Assembly: GCA_019448385.1 (NCBI GenBank)
Contig: JAGTXO010000074.1
Span: 56,206-120,205, forward strand
Reading direction: 5' to 3'
Source: Diacronema lutheri
Taxonomy: Eukaryota; Haptophyta; Pavlovophyceae; Pavlovales; Pavlovaceae
Length of the DNA: 64,000 nucleotides
In this document: positions 21,601 through 30,071 of the stretch, one piece after another
Position numbering within the stretch: the first letter of the stretch is position 1
Layout: every line of letters starts with the position of its first letter
The notes under the pieces: generated by a model
The model's database searches: none
The model's input: only the letters and a program-made list of their open reading frames with translations
Told to the model about the DNA's origin: nothing
Program-made: the position numbers and the translations under genes

Positions 21601-23257
21601 GCTGCGCGCGCGGCTCAAGGCGCTGGACCTGCGCGACCACGATGGCGAGCCGATCAAGTGGACAGGCACAAACGGCAACACCCCGCCGATGTCGGACGTG
21701 CGCGTCAGGTACGCGGTCTTTGCGACGCGCTTCGACATCTCCAACCGCGTCTTCGACTACGCCGGGCGCGAGCGGCCGCCGGCCGATCTGCCGTGGCACG
21801 CGCGGCGCTCGTGGGTTGGCCTCGCGCCGCTGCCGCGCGTGCCGCTCCCGGGCCGGCAGCCCGTCAAGTCGGTGGTGACAGATGGCGTCGCCGTGCACGC
21901 CGTCGGGACCGTCCTCGTGCCGAAGGCGCAGGCGCCGGCCGGCGGCTCGGGCGTCCTGCACCGCTGGCGCCGGCCGGACGGGCGCATCGCCGTCGCGCTC
22001 GGCTCCGAGCTGCGGCGGGCGATCGACGTCGAGGCGGCGGTCGTCGTCGCGGCCGACCCGAACATGGGCAACATCACCACCTACTCTGCGCACGTCGGGC
22101 GGGCGGCCGTCTGGCGGCAGTTCACGCAGCGCGCGCGCGCGCGCGCCGCGGGCTTTGCGCGCGAGACGGCCAAGACCAACGCGGCGCGGCGGCGCGTGCG
22201 CAAGGACGGGCGCGGCGAGGAGTTCAGCGTGGAGGCGGACGAGGCGCGGCTTGGCGAGGCGCACAGCGCCAAGGTGCTCGGCGAGGGCGAGTTCCACGCC
22301 TTCCACCGCGAGAGCGCGCGGGTGCGCGAGCGCGCCGCCGAGCACGTGTACGACGCGCCGGCGCGCCGGAAGGAGCGCTGGCGGCGCGACAGCGGCGGGC
22401 GGTCCAACGCGGCGCGCGTCGCCGAGGCGCTCATCGCGGCGCACTGTGTCGACGGCGTGACGCGCGACCGGCTGCTCGTGTGCGTGGGCAAGTGGCTGCG
22501 CGACCACAAGGGCGCGCAGCCCAAGGGCGCGCCGCCCGCCTTCCAGGTGGGGCTGCTGCGCGAGCTGCGGCGGCGCGGCGTCGCGGCCGTCTTCGTGCCC
22601 GAGCCGTACACGTCGATGCACTGCTCGATGCCGCGGCTCGCCAAGGGCGGCAGGCTGCAGCGCTGCGGCGCGGAGCTCGCGCAGAACCCGCGCCTGCCCG
22701 TGGCAAAGGGCGGCACGCGCACGGTGCACGCGCTCGTCATCTGCCCGGCGTGCAACGGCGGCAAGAAGCCCGTGCACCGCGACTACAACGCCGCGCGCAA
22801 CATCTTCTACGACGTGCACGACATGGCGGCGCACGCGGCCGGGCGCGACACCACGTCGACGCCTGAGCGCTTTGCCCTCGTGCTCGCCTGGTGGGCGCGC
22901 GGCGAGGTGTGGGAGCGTGAGGAGCGCATGGTGCACGGCGAGGGCGACGACTGCGACGACGAGTGCGACGGCGACGACGAGGGCGACGACGAGGGCGACG
23001 ACGACGACGACGACGATGGCAGCGGCGACGGCGGCGGCGGCGAGGGCGACGGCGACGGCGACGGCGACGGAGGCGGCGGCGGCGACGACGACGATGACGG
23101 CGGGGGAGGCGGCGGCGGCGACGGCGGTGGCGACGACGGCGGCGGGCGCGGCGGCGGTGGCGGCGGCGGCTCTCGCGCCCGCACCCCCGCCCGCGGAGCT
23201 GCCAGCGCCAGTGCCGGCGGCGGCAGCGCGCGCGGGCCGAAGCGCGGCCGGCGTTGA
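5719..23257 (+). CDS. Giant Fanzor-fusion polyprotein, left copy (one CG-slip frameshift, one intron)
   Basis: Predicted exons are 5719-21404 and 21533-23257. One dinucleotide-slip frameshift occurs at 9831-9846; allowing for it, the product is about 5,800 residues. Order: Ala-rich N-terminus with a hydrophobic segment (6619-6708), coiled-coil-like charged segment (6820-7000), 19-residue repeats (10230-11540), candidate Ulp1/C48-like protease (11764-12340), poly-Ala, unassigned domains (13980-16010), YqaJ-like nuclease (16387-16960), Pro/Ala linker (18215-18357), chromodomain (20086-20265) and Fanzor nuclease (20560-22900) with an acidic tail. Start choice: ATG 5719 follows the TATA-like box; ATG 5743 is the position conserved in the upstream fragment and is an alternative. 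The Fanzor RuvC triad is complete. The frame in the right copy is continuous where this one is broken, so the single-protein model is well supported. I know of no described protein with this architecture. Confidence 0.8.
6355..7010 (+). other. Conserved-looking island with hydrophobic segment and charged helix
   Basis: Within the low-complexity N-terminus this part encodes a more ordinary sequence: AFRKSLWRDATFVEFVEKL, then a ~25-residue hydrophobic stretch (VATVALGGAVFAGMSALVVA), then charged helical sequence (DAARKAVGKAEGNCRKAARR). The hydrophobic stretch could be a membrane anchor, which is surprising in a protein otherwise expected to act on DNA. It could also be a buried helix. No family is recognised. 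Confidence 0.45.
9831..9846 (+). other. CG-dinucleotide slippage site breaking the reading frame
   Basis: Between GGCGGT and GCGTGACC this copy has eight CG units, while the right copy has seven (61947-61960, reverse complement). The extra CG moves the frame so that the upstream part ends at TGA 9850-9852. The downstream part continues open for more than 3,900 codons. In the right copy the same residues read straight through (TAVARARGVTVLLDIV). It is either a true inactivating slip or an assembly error in a CG run. Confidence 0.9.
10230..11540 (+). repeat. In-frame 57-bp tandem repeats with 342-bp higher-order unit
   Basis: About 23 in-frame units of 19 codons, most ending FPAPL or SSAPL followed by the CCACTAG junction. 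Two unit types alternate: one Ala/Leu/Gln (AAAAALQAASDGVFPAPL) and one Ala/Ser/Pro (APAFASAPATTGVFPAPL). A six-unit block repeats exactly every 342 bp; the TTGCTCCTGCATTC marker is at 10351, 10693 and 11035. The right copy has only about five units (61259-61560). Length change is in multiples of 57, so the frame is kept. Confidence 0.92.
11764..12340 (+). other. Candidate Ulp1/C48-like cysteine protease domain
   Basis: The segment shows the order of the CE-clan catalytic residues: His in GHFTAL (codon 12009-12011), Asp in VLVDTL (12078-12080), Gln (12201-12203) and Cys (12216-12218) in AQRGATCGLA. The Gln-Cys spacing is one residue shorter than in SUMO proteases, and the Gly after Cys is typical. 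It could cleave the host ubiquitin/SUMO system, or cut the giant protein into working parts. All four residues are identical in the right copy (Cys codon 60593-60591). The fold is inferred from motif order only. Confidence 0.5.
12513..12695 (+). repeat. GCC trinucleotide runs (poly-Ala/Pro)
   Basis: Two long GCC-rich blocks encode poly-Ala, with a Pro-rich block between. The right copy has one extra GCC codon, and this in-frame change shifts the coordinate offset between the copies by 3. Confidence 0.9.
13980..16010 (+). other. Unassigned domains between protease-like and nuclease regions
   Basis: Two well-composed blocks. The first (about 13980-14520) ends with QIAGDAPDQAGVAALRVLYA, which has the shape of a C48 Gln...Cys-Gly motif with the Cys replaced. 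The second (about 14870-16010) is rich in Cys and Trp (VLCLEASNPLWFCPKVRELE, CTCPATCSD, GGLLKCWDKRNGSW) and unlike the surrounding low complexity. It is nearly identical in the right copy. I do not recognise the second block. The high content of Cys, Trp and Phe argues for a folded, selected domain. Confidence 0.4.
16387..16960 (+). other. YqaJ-like PD-(D/E)XK nuclease domain
   Basis: Motifs of the lambda-exonuclease/YqaJ group appear in order: RWEEVTGSKVGDV (near 16407), GEAVALRKLAAAYG (near 16550), the metal-binding Asp in FSPDGLAIL (near 16659-16685), the E-x-K pair in VLVEVKTLT (16705-16731), and HRDQLQLGMHVLGV (near 16773), which matches the YxxQxQ-type motif IV. Catalytic acids and Lys are present in both copies. 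Such enzymes resect or degrade DNA and serve recombination in phages; many eukaryotic mobile elements carry relatives. In this fusion it could process ends made by the Fanzor nuclease. Confidence 0.85.
17330..17770 (+). other. Unassigned domain with protease-like features
   Basis: DADICALLHQLGASVAHVHV and, further on, DDDFVAVVRRGGRWFACEPG suggest a compact folded domain. The second motif resembles the His-loop region of Josephin or OTU-type peptidases (HFxAVVRxxGRW), but the expected His is replaced by Asp/Phe. No assignment is made. Confidence 0.3.
18215..18357 (+). repeat. Pro/Ala tandem repeat linker
   Basis: An imperfect 18-bp repeat encoding PPPAAA units, about seven copies, forming a flexible linker inside the giant protein. 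It is present in the right copy around 54452-54600. Confidence 0.85.
20086..20265 (+). other. Chromodomain
   Basis: The translated segment carries the chromodomain signature: aromatic-cage Tyr in YEVEAVVDERR, strand FQFRIRWRGYDE with cage Trp, and TWEPEANV, followed by the C-terminal helix (LVAQFRKTRDEQKRR). All three cage aromatics are present. Chromodomains bind methylated histone tails and, in retrotransposon integrases, direct insertion to heterochromatin. In this protein it lies just before the Fanzor nuclease, so it may tether the nuclease to particular chromatin. It is identical in the right copy (52541-52720). Confidence 0.9.
20560..23257 (+). other. Fanzor (TnpB-like) RuvC nuclease domain with acidic tail
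   Basis: N-terminal helical part: KELRRIAAAVHRLTTQAYRV, MHPSRVVNGLLRDV, then KIDYKCTPTKRWNYDR. Next come RYNVAPLRTHN and, across the intron, VPRNVRLAASAIW, then VKSVVTDGVAVHAV. The RuvC triad is complete: Asp in AADPNMGNITTYS (codon 22055), Glu in FVPEPYTSMHCS (22601) and Asp in HRDYNAARNI (22781). The zinc-finger region has C in MHCSMP, RCG and CPAC but lacks the usual first CxxC. The C-terminus (22916-23230) is Asp/Gly-rich and ends KRGRR, a possible nuclear signal. Fanzors are eukaryotic relatives of TnpB/Cas12 that cut DNA guided by an RNA from the element 3-prime end. Subtype is not decided here. Confidence 0.9.
21405..21532 (+). other. Predicted 128-nt intron inside the Fanzor coding region
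   Basis: Donor GTGCGCGCGA follows CACAAT and acceptor GCGCGCAG precedes GTGCCGCGC. Removal joins RYNVAPLRTHN to VPRNVRLAASAIW, restoring a continuous Fanzor sequence and correcting the frame (128 is not a multiple of 3). Without splicing the giant frame stops at 21575. Donor and acceptor match the host introns of the window. The right copy has the same sequence at 51401-51274. Confidence 0.8.
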
Positions 23258-23665
23258 CGCACGGCCGAGCCGCGCAGCGGTCGACGCTTTGCGGGCTCTG
23301 CCCAGGTCGCGCGCGGCTGGCGACGCGTGCCGCGCGCGGCACGACCGTGCACGCCGCCACCCGTGGCCGAGCGCGCCGCACCAGCCGGCCCGCTCCAACC
23401 GCCGTGCGGATCACGGACGCTCGCTACGGCTCGTCGGCGCGCGTCACCTGCGCCGGCGGCCACGGCGCCGTCTGCTCCGGCCTCGTCGCGAGCAGCCCGA
23501 CCGCTGCTCGCCGCCCGCACGCCGCCGCAGCAACGCTGCGCGTCGTGCTCCCCCGCTCGCCAAACGCGAAGAGCTCCCTCACAAGGACGTCCTTCCGAAC
23601 GGCCCGCGCTGCACTCGGGGCGCGATCGTGCCCCTGATCGGATTTGGCTTGACCATCTATACGCG
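23258..23665 (+). ncRNA. Conserved 3-prime element region; candidate guide (omega) RNA
   Basis: The 408 nt between the Fanzor stop and the element boundary are kept in both copies (right 49548-49141) although they contain no convincing gene. In TnpB and Fanzor systems the guide RNA is transcribed from the element 3-prime end and its guide segment is the flanking DNA just past the boundary. The last 60 nt (ATCGGATTTGGCTTGACC) are notably less GC-rich. If the rule holds, the guide of this copy would start at 23666. No RNA structure was computed; this is inference by analogy. Confidence 0.4.
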
Positions 23666-23667
23666 CA

Positions 23668-23684
23668 GTCGCACCCGGTGCGAC
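23668..23684. repeat. Small perfect hairpin at the left copy outer boundary
   Basis: GTCGCAC-CCG-GTGCGAC, a 7-bp stem with a 3-nt loop, begins 3 nt past the last base shared between the two element copies. It is absent from the right flank, so it belongs to the target or neighbouring gene. It could be a palindromic target site or chance. Confidence 0.5.
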
Positions 23685-23724
23685 GTCAACGCTCTGACGA
23701 TTCATACCGCCATCCTTTCAAACG

Positions 23725-26700
23725 ATGCCGGCGGGCGTCAGGGAGGTCGTGCCCGGCGAAGCCGTCGAGCCCCACGCCGCCCGCGAGCCCGCGGCGCCCG
23801 GCGAGGCCAGCGGCGGGGACGTCGAGACCAGCGCTGCGCGCGCGCTCGGCGTGCCGGCGGTGCTCGTCGGCACAGTCGGCTCCATCGTGATCGCGCCCGA
23901 CGACGCGCTCGACGACCCGCCCGGCGCACGGCCGCGCGGCGGCGCGCCGCGCGCGCGCCTCGACGTGCGCGCGACGCCGCCGCTCGCCGAAATGGTCGTG
24001 CACGAGCACGCCGACGGGCTCTGGTCGGTGCTGTACCGCGGCGACGTTGCGCGCGACCACGCGCTCGACGCGCGCCTCGACGGCCGCCCCGTCCGTGGCG
24101 CGCCCTTCCTCGTGCGCATCCTCGCGGGCGCGGCCGACGGCGCGGCCGACGGCGCGCGCGCGCGCCCGCTCGAGCGCGCGCTCGCGCACTGGGCGGGCGC
24201 GGCGGCCGGCGCGCGCGCGGAGCGGGCGCGCCGCACGCGCGCTGCGGCGCTCGGCGATGCGCACGCGCAATTGCGCGCGCTCGACGCGTGGCGGGCCACC
24301 GCCGGCGCGCGCGGCGCGCGCGTGCGCGCCGCGGCGGCGCGCGGCGCGGTCGGCGTCTGGGCGGCGCGCGCCGTGGCGCTCGCCACGGCCGCGCGGCGCG
24401 ACGCGCTCGAGCGCGTGTCGCACGCGCTGCGCGACGCGCTCGACCGCTGGCCGCGCCGCGCGCGCGAGCTCGGCGCGTGGAGCCGGCGCGCGGCGCGCGC
24501 GGCCGACGGCGCGGCGCTGCGCGCGCGCGCCGACCGCGCGCGCCGGCAACGCGCCCTACGCGCGCTCGCCGCCGGCGCGCGCGCCGGCGGCGCGGCGTGG
24601 GCGGCGCGGCGCGCGCTCGCGCGGCGCGGCGCGGCCGCCGGGCTCGCGCGCGCGCGCGCGCTCCGCCGGCTGCGCGGCGCGGCCTTGTCGAGCGCCGCGC
24701 GGCGTGACGCGGCGGCGGCCCTGGCGCGTGCCAACGCGCGCCGCGCGCTCGACACGCTCCGCTGGCGCGTCGCCGCGCGCGCGGTGGCGGCGGCGGCCGA
24801 GGCGAGCGCGCGTGCGGCGGGCGGCGCGGCGGCGCGCCGCAGTCGAGCGAGCGCGCGCGCCGCGCCGCGCCGCGCCGCGGCGCACCGCGCCGCCCGCGCG
24901 CTCGATCGACTGCGGCACGGCGCGGCGCGCGCGGCGCGCGCGCGCGCGCTCGACGAAGCCGCGCGGCTGCTGCTGCGCGCGCGCGTCGCCGGCGGCGCGC
25001 TCGGCGCGCTCGGCGCGCGCGCCGCGGCGGGCGCGCGCGCGGCGGCGGCGGCGCGCGCCTTGGCCGCCGGCGCGCGGTCGGCCGCGGCACTTCGCCAACT
25101 CGCGCGCGGCGCGGCGGCGCGCGCGGCGCGGCGCGCGCTCTGGCGCGCCTCGTGGCGCCACGGCCGCACGAGCGCGCGCGTGCGCGCGCTGTGTGCTCTC
25201 GCACGCGCCGCGCTCGCTACCCGGCTTGGCGCGCGCGCGGCGCGCGCGCGCGCCGCCGACGCGCTGCGCCGCTGGGCGGCCGGCGCGCGCGCGGCGCGCA
25301 GCGGCGCGCGCGCGGCGCGCTGGCCGCCGGCCGCGCGCGCCGCGCTGCGCCGCTGGGCGCGGCGCGCGCGCACCACCCGCAGCCACCGTGCGCGCAACGC
25401 CGCCGCCGCCTCGCGGCGGCTCGCGCGCGCGCTCGGCCGCGCGGCGCGCGCGTGCGCGGCGGCCGCGGCGCGGCGCGCCGCCGGCGTGCGGCGCGCGCGC
25501 GCCGCGGCCGCGGCGCACCGCGCGGCGGCGCTGCGCGCGGGCGCGCGCGCCGCCGCCGCCGCCGCCGAGCGCGCCGAGCTTCGCGCGCTCCTCCGCTGCC
25601 GCTGGGTGCTCGGCACGCGGCCGCTCGTCGCGTTCCGCCGCTGGCTCGGCGCGAGCGCGCGCGCGCACGCCGCCGCCGCGCGCGCGACGGTCGACGCGGC
25701 GCTCGTCGCGCGCCAACGCGCCGCCCGTTGCCTACGCGCCTTCGCGGCGCTCGTCGGCGCGCGCGCGCGGCGGCGGCGCGCGCCGCCGAGCGTCGCGGCG
25801 GCGGTGGCGGCGGCGGCGGCCGCCGCCGCCGCGGCCGCCGCGCGCCGCGCACTCGGCGCGCTGCGCGCGATGGCCGCGCGCGCCGCGCGCGCGCGCGCGC
25901 GCGCGCCACCACCCTACGCCCGCGCCTCGCCGCGCGCGCGCGCGCGGCGGCGACCGGCGCGCTCGCGGCGCTCGGCGCGCGGCGCGCGCTCGCTCGCGCG
26001 CGGCTCGGCGTCGCGCTCGCCAACGTGGCGGCGGGCGCGGCGCGCGCGCTGCGCGCGCTGCGCGCGCGGCGCGCGCGCCGCGTGGCGCGGCGCGGCGCGA
26101 GCGCGGCCGTGACGCGCGCTGCGGCGGCGCGTGCGCTCGCGCGGCTGCGCGCCATGGGCGCCTCGACTGCCGCGCTCGCCGCGCGCGCAGCCGGTCTGCG
26201 CGCGCTTCGCCTGCGGCGCGCACGGCTGCGCGCGCCTGCGGTGCTGGGCCTCGTCACCGACGCCGCCGCCGCCGCCGTCGAGCTCGGCCCTACGGGCCTC
26301 GCGCGCGCGAACGCCGCGCTGACCGGGCCGGCTGGCGCGGGCGTGGCGGCCGCGCTGCGCGCGTGGCGTGCGCGCGCTTGGCCGCGTTGCACGTCGTTGG
26401 CGGCTGCGGCTGCGCTGCTCGCGCGCGCGCTCGCCGCGGACGCGCGCGCGGCGCTGCGCGGCTGGCGCGCGGCGGCGCGCGCGCGCGCGCCGCGCCGCGC
26501 GGCGGCGGCGGCCGCGCTGCTCGCGCGCGCGCTTGCAGCGGCCGCGCGCGCGGCGCTACGTGGCTGGCGCGCCGCCGCGCGCGCCGCCGCGCGCGCCGGC
26601 CGTGCGCCGGCCGCGCGCGCGCGCGGCACATCGGCGCTGCGCGCGTGGAGGGCGGCCGCCGCGCGCGGCGCGCGCGCCGCCGCGCTCGGCGCGCGCGCCG

Positions 26701-27179
26701 AGCGCGCGGCGCGGCGCGGCGCGCTCGCGCGGGTGCGCACGTGCGTGATCGGGCGCGCGCGCGCCGCGCCGCGCGACGCGCGCGCCTTCTTCGCCGCCGC
26801 CGTCGGCGCGCGGCTCGGCGCGCGCCGCGCCGCCGCCGCGTGCGCGCGCGCGCTGGGCGCGTGGCGTGGCGCGCGCGCGGCGCCGAGCGCGCGCGCGGCC
26901 GCGGCGCTTGGCGCGTGGCTCGAGCGGCGCGGCGCGCTGCGCGAATGGCGGCGCGTGGCGGCGGGTGCGCACGCGGCCGCGCGCGCGGCGGCCGTCGAGG
27001 CCGCGCGCGCGCGCGGCGCGGGCCGGCTTCGCGCGCTGCCGCGCGCCGCGCCGCGGGGCGGCGGCGGCGCGGGTGGCTCGCTCGCGCGCGGAACGGCGTG
27101 CGGTGGCGCGTCGCCCTCGCTTGGCCTCGCGAACCGGCTCGGCGCGAGCACGCGCCGGCTCGACATCGCCGCCGTGTGA
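23725..27179 (+). CDS. Filamin-repeat plus Sfi1-like centrin-binding repeat protein (one frame break)
   Basis: ATG 23725 lies 60 nt past the mobile element. Residues ~50-135 resemble a filamin/ABP280 repeat: an acidic-hydrophobic strand pattern with DGLWSVLYRGDV and ending RPVRGAPFLVRILAG. The rest is a long array of Ala/Arg helical repeats with spaced Trp (ALRAWR, LRGWRAA, ALREWRR), period about 33-34 residues; one unit is duplicated at 26415 and 26517, 102 nt apart. This matches Sfi1-type centrin-binding repeats of centrosome or basal-body fibres. The frame changes from that of 23725 to +2 near 25885-25910, within a CG-repeat run, and continues to TGA 27179. Either a dinucleotide slip, an assembly error, or an unseen intron. 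Ala/Arg monotony is driven by GC content, so the Sfi1 assignment is moderate. Confidence 0.55.
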
Positions 27180-27264
27180 CGCGACCGTGGATCCCTCCGC
27201 CATCGTTCGGACGCCAACCGGGTCAGCCAACCGGTTAGGCCGTTAGGGGACTTTTAAGTTACCC

Positions 27265-29291
27265 ATGCTAGGGGGAGTAGAGGGTGGCCATTCTTTTCGG
27301 GGCCGTTCCGCCGCCCCCAGCCCCGGCGGGCCGATGACGTGCGGCGGCTGCTGCGCGCCGCGGCGGCGCGAGGCGAGGAGGGAAGAGGGGCTCGAGCCCG
27401 CCGCCTCGTCCGAGCTGCAGCTGCGCCGCATGCCGCGCGCCATGGACGGCGCCCCGCTCGCGCCGGGCGCCGCGCCCGACCTGCACGTCGCGAGCGGAGT
27501 CGGCGGCGACGCGCTCGAGGCGCCGCTCGCAAAGGCGAGCGGCGGCTTGCTGTTCGGCTTCTCCTTCGGCTCCACCGCCGACTCGCCCACCAGCCGCGTC
27601 GAGCTCGTCCGGCACACCGCGCCGACGTCGGACGAGGCGGACGGCGGTGGCGAGCGACCCGGCGGCGAGCATGCCGGCTCGGGCGCGGCGCCGCACGTGC
27701 TCGCCTTCTCGGCGCCGCCGGGCGAGCGCGCGGCGGTCAAGGCCGAGCTGGGGTTTGGTGCGCAGCTCAGCGCCTTCTTCAGCGGCGTGGCTGCGTTCGC
27801 GCTCGCGCCGCTCCGCGCCGAGCCGTGCGCCTTCGGCGGCGGCGGCGGCAGCGGCGGCGGCGGCAGCGGCAGCGGCGGCGGCGGCGGCGCGCGCGCGGGC
27901 GGCGGTGGCGATGGCGGCGGTGGCGGTGGCGGCGGTGGCGGCGGCGGCGCACGCGCGGGCGGCGGTGCCGGTGGTGGCGGGCTGTCGGCGGTTGGCTCGC
28001 CGTCGCGCGCGCTTCGCCGGCGGTCGAGCAGCGGCGCCCGCGCAGAGCCCACCGGCCCGCCGCACGCCGTCGACGACCGCGTCGACGTCTGTTACGGCGA
28101 AACTGCCGAGCAGATTAAAATGCGGCACCGGCTGCGCGAGCAGCTCGCGGAGGAGGGGCTGTACCAGCCGTGGCTCGATAACAACCACGCGCTGATGCGT
28201 TTCATGCGCGCGCGCCAGTTTCATTACGACAAGGCGCTCGCCATGCTGCGGTGCGTGCGCGGGCTATGCGCGCGGGCCGTGCGCGCGATTCGCGAGCGGC
28301 CCCCCCGACGCCATCGTGCGAGCGGGCCCCCCGCCGCCATCGTGCGAGCGGGCCCCCCGCCGCCATCGTGCGAGCGGGCCCCCCGCCGCCATCGTGCGAG
28401 CGGGCCCCCCGCCGCCATCGTGCGAGCGGGCCCCCCGCCGCCATCGTGCCGCGCCTCACGCCGCGACCGCGCCGTCCGCCGCCGCGCCCGCGCCGCCGCC
28501 CGCGTCGCGCCGTCCGCCGCCGCGCCCGCCGTGCGCAGCGCGTGCCTCGAGTGGCGGCGTAGCCGTGGCGTGGACACCTTCCTCTCGACATGGGCGTTTC
28601 ACGAGCGCCTTGCGGTGAAGCGCTGTTACCAATACTCACATCACCGCACAGATCGGCTCGGGCGGGTCGTGTATATTGAGCGCGTCGGTTGCATCGACTT
28701 TGCCGCGCTGCGCACGGTGACCACCTTCGAACGGTGCGCGCGGGTGCGCGGCCGGCGCGCGCGAGCGACGGCGGGCGCGGCGCGCGGTCGGCGCGCGGCG
28801 CAGCCGGCGCGCGGCGCGCATCGCGCCCGCCCTCCCCTCTGGCCGCGCGCCCGCCCACCCGCCCATTTTCAAAATCACCCGCCCACCCGCCCCTTTTCAA
28901 ACCCGCCCGCCCCTCGCGCCCCTTTTCAAAACATGGCATGCAGCCTCCTCGAGTCCTTCATCTACGACGCCGAGCTCACCGCGACGCGCCGGCTGCCCGC
29001 CGCCGCCCGCGCCGCCGGCCACCCGGTGGACAAGATTCTGACCATCCTCGACCTCGAGGGATTCCGCCTTGCCGTCTTCGACCAGGTGCGCCGCGCCGCG
29101 GCCGGCGGGCGCCGGTGGGCCGGCACCCGCCTGCATGACCGCGCATTTGCCCCATTTCCCTCCCATTTTGCTTACCCGAGGACCCTTTCCCGACCCCCCC
29201 CCCCCCCCCCCCCTTCCCCCTCTCCCTTTCCTTTTTCCACTTTCCCCTTTCCACTTTCCCCTTTCCCCTTTCTGGCCCTGCCTTACCTAAG

Positions 29292-29341
<50 letters not shown>

Positions 29342-30007
29342 AGAACCTGCGTGACTACCTGAAAGCGGTCTCGCAGCTCGCGTCCGATTACTACCCCGAG
29401 CAGCTCGGCCAAATGTTCATTGTCAATGCACCCCTCGCCTTCCGGTCAGCCGCCGCAGCCGCAGCAGGGCGCGCGGGGGGGGGGGGGGGGGGGGGGGAGA
29501 TGGGGGGGGGAGGGGGGGGGGGGGGGGGGGGGGGGGACGTGGCCCAGCGCAGAGCCGCATACGGCAGCCCCCTACCCCCCCCCCCCCACCCCCCCCCCCC
29601 CCCCCCCACCAAGCGCGGGCGAGCCCCCGGTCAGACTGTGCGCTGCCCTCCGACTGCGCGGAGGTTGCAACGCGAAGGCCTGGCCGACCTCAAAATGGCC
29701 CATCTCCCCCCCCCCCCCCCCCCCCCACCCACCCTTTCCCCTTTCCCTTCCCTCCACCTCCCGCTCCTCCTCGGCGTGCGCGTGCAGGGTCGTATGGGCC
29801 TTTATGAAGCCGTTACTCGATAGCAGGACGCAGCAGAAGATTCGCATCTTCGGCGCACAGGAGCGCTCGCACATGACGCGCGAGCTCCTCGCCTACGTAC
29901 CTTCCGAGAACCTTCCGACGATGTATGGCGGGAAAGACGACTCGTGCGACTTTCAAACGGAGCGCGGGCCGTGGGTAGACGCCGAGTGGGAGAGGCGGTT
30001 TGTCTGA
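27265..30007 (+). CDS. Sec14-like CRAL-TRIO phospholipid-transfer protein (5 exons)
   Basis: Exons 27265-28250, 28539-28733, 28944-29085, 29344-29444 and 29788-30007 give 547 residues, with all junctions in phase. Residues 1-270 are low complexity with Gly-rich runs. The CRAL-TRIO N-domain has MRFMRARQFHYDKALAMLR, then ACLEWRRSRGVDTFL. The lipid-binding domain follows: DRLGRVVYIERVG, KILTILDLEGF, ASDYYPEQLGQMFIVNAPLAF, FMKPLLDSRTQQKI, and the closing ENLPTMYGGK. These follow yeast Sec14 closely, so it likely exchanges phosphatidylinositol and another lipid at Golgi or plasma membranes. ATG 27334 is an alternative start. Introns 1, 3 and 4 carry a minisatellite and long C/G runs. It runs co-directionally with the gene upstream. 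Confidence 0.88.
28310..28450 (+). repeat. 26-bp-class minisatellite in Sec14-like intron 1
   Basis: Five to six tandem copies of a unit built around CGCCATCGTGCGAGCGGGCC, entirely within the first intron (28251-28538). The intron is 288 nt, so reading through would keep the frame; splicing is preferred because it restores the Sec14 consensus. Confidence 0.9.
29292..29341 (+). repeat. Poly-C tract acting as polypyrimidine tract of intron 3
   Basis: About 50 consecutive C run directly into the CAG acceptor at 29341-29343. Shorter C runs occur upstream (29199-29212) and G and C runs in intron 4 (29475-29536, 29573-29608, 29706-29726). Confidence 0.9.
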
Positions 30008-30036
30008 GCCGCGGTGCGAGGGCCGACGGGGGGCCA

Positions 30037-30071
<35 letters not shown>

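Larger units (their letters stand above)
5605..23665 (+). mobile_element. Large Fanzor-bearing element, left copy
   Basis: The right boundary is sharp: identity with the inverted right copy stops after GACCATCTATACGCG, at 23665 here and 49141 there, and the next bases differ (CAGTCGCACC against ATCGTCGCGC). The left boundary is not defined, because the other copy leaves the window at the equivalent of 7787; I place it provisionally at the TATA box. The unit contains one giant gene and a 408-nt 3-prime region. No obvious terminal inverted repeat, CTRR-type Helitron end or target duplication is seen at the defined end. The element class is inferred from the Fanzor nuclease and from its presence twice. 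Confidence 0.75.

Noticed and set aside
20993-23257. Fanzor as a separate 754-codon gene starting at 20993
   Set aside because: The first ~180 codons of that frame are Arg-rich nonsense, whereas the N-terminal Fanzor motifs lie in the giant frame. Splicing 21405-21532 joins the two halves properly.
763-23665. Calling the whole left region a Helitron
   Set aside because: A Pif1/Helitron-like helicase is present but decayed. No HUH Rep motif and no CTRR end with hairpin was found at the defined boundary (it ends CTATACGCG), and continuity with the Fanzor gene is unproven.
28251-28538. Sec14-like intron 1 as coding minisatellite
   Set aside because: It stays open because its length is a multiple of 3, but it interrupts the conserved KALAML-R-ACLEW core and has a good donor and acceptor.
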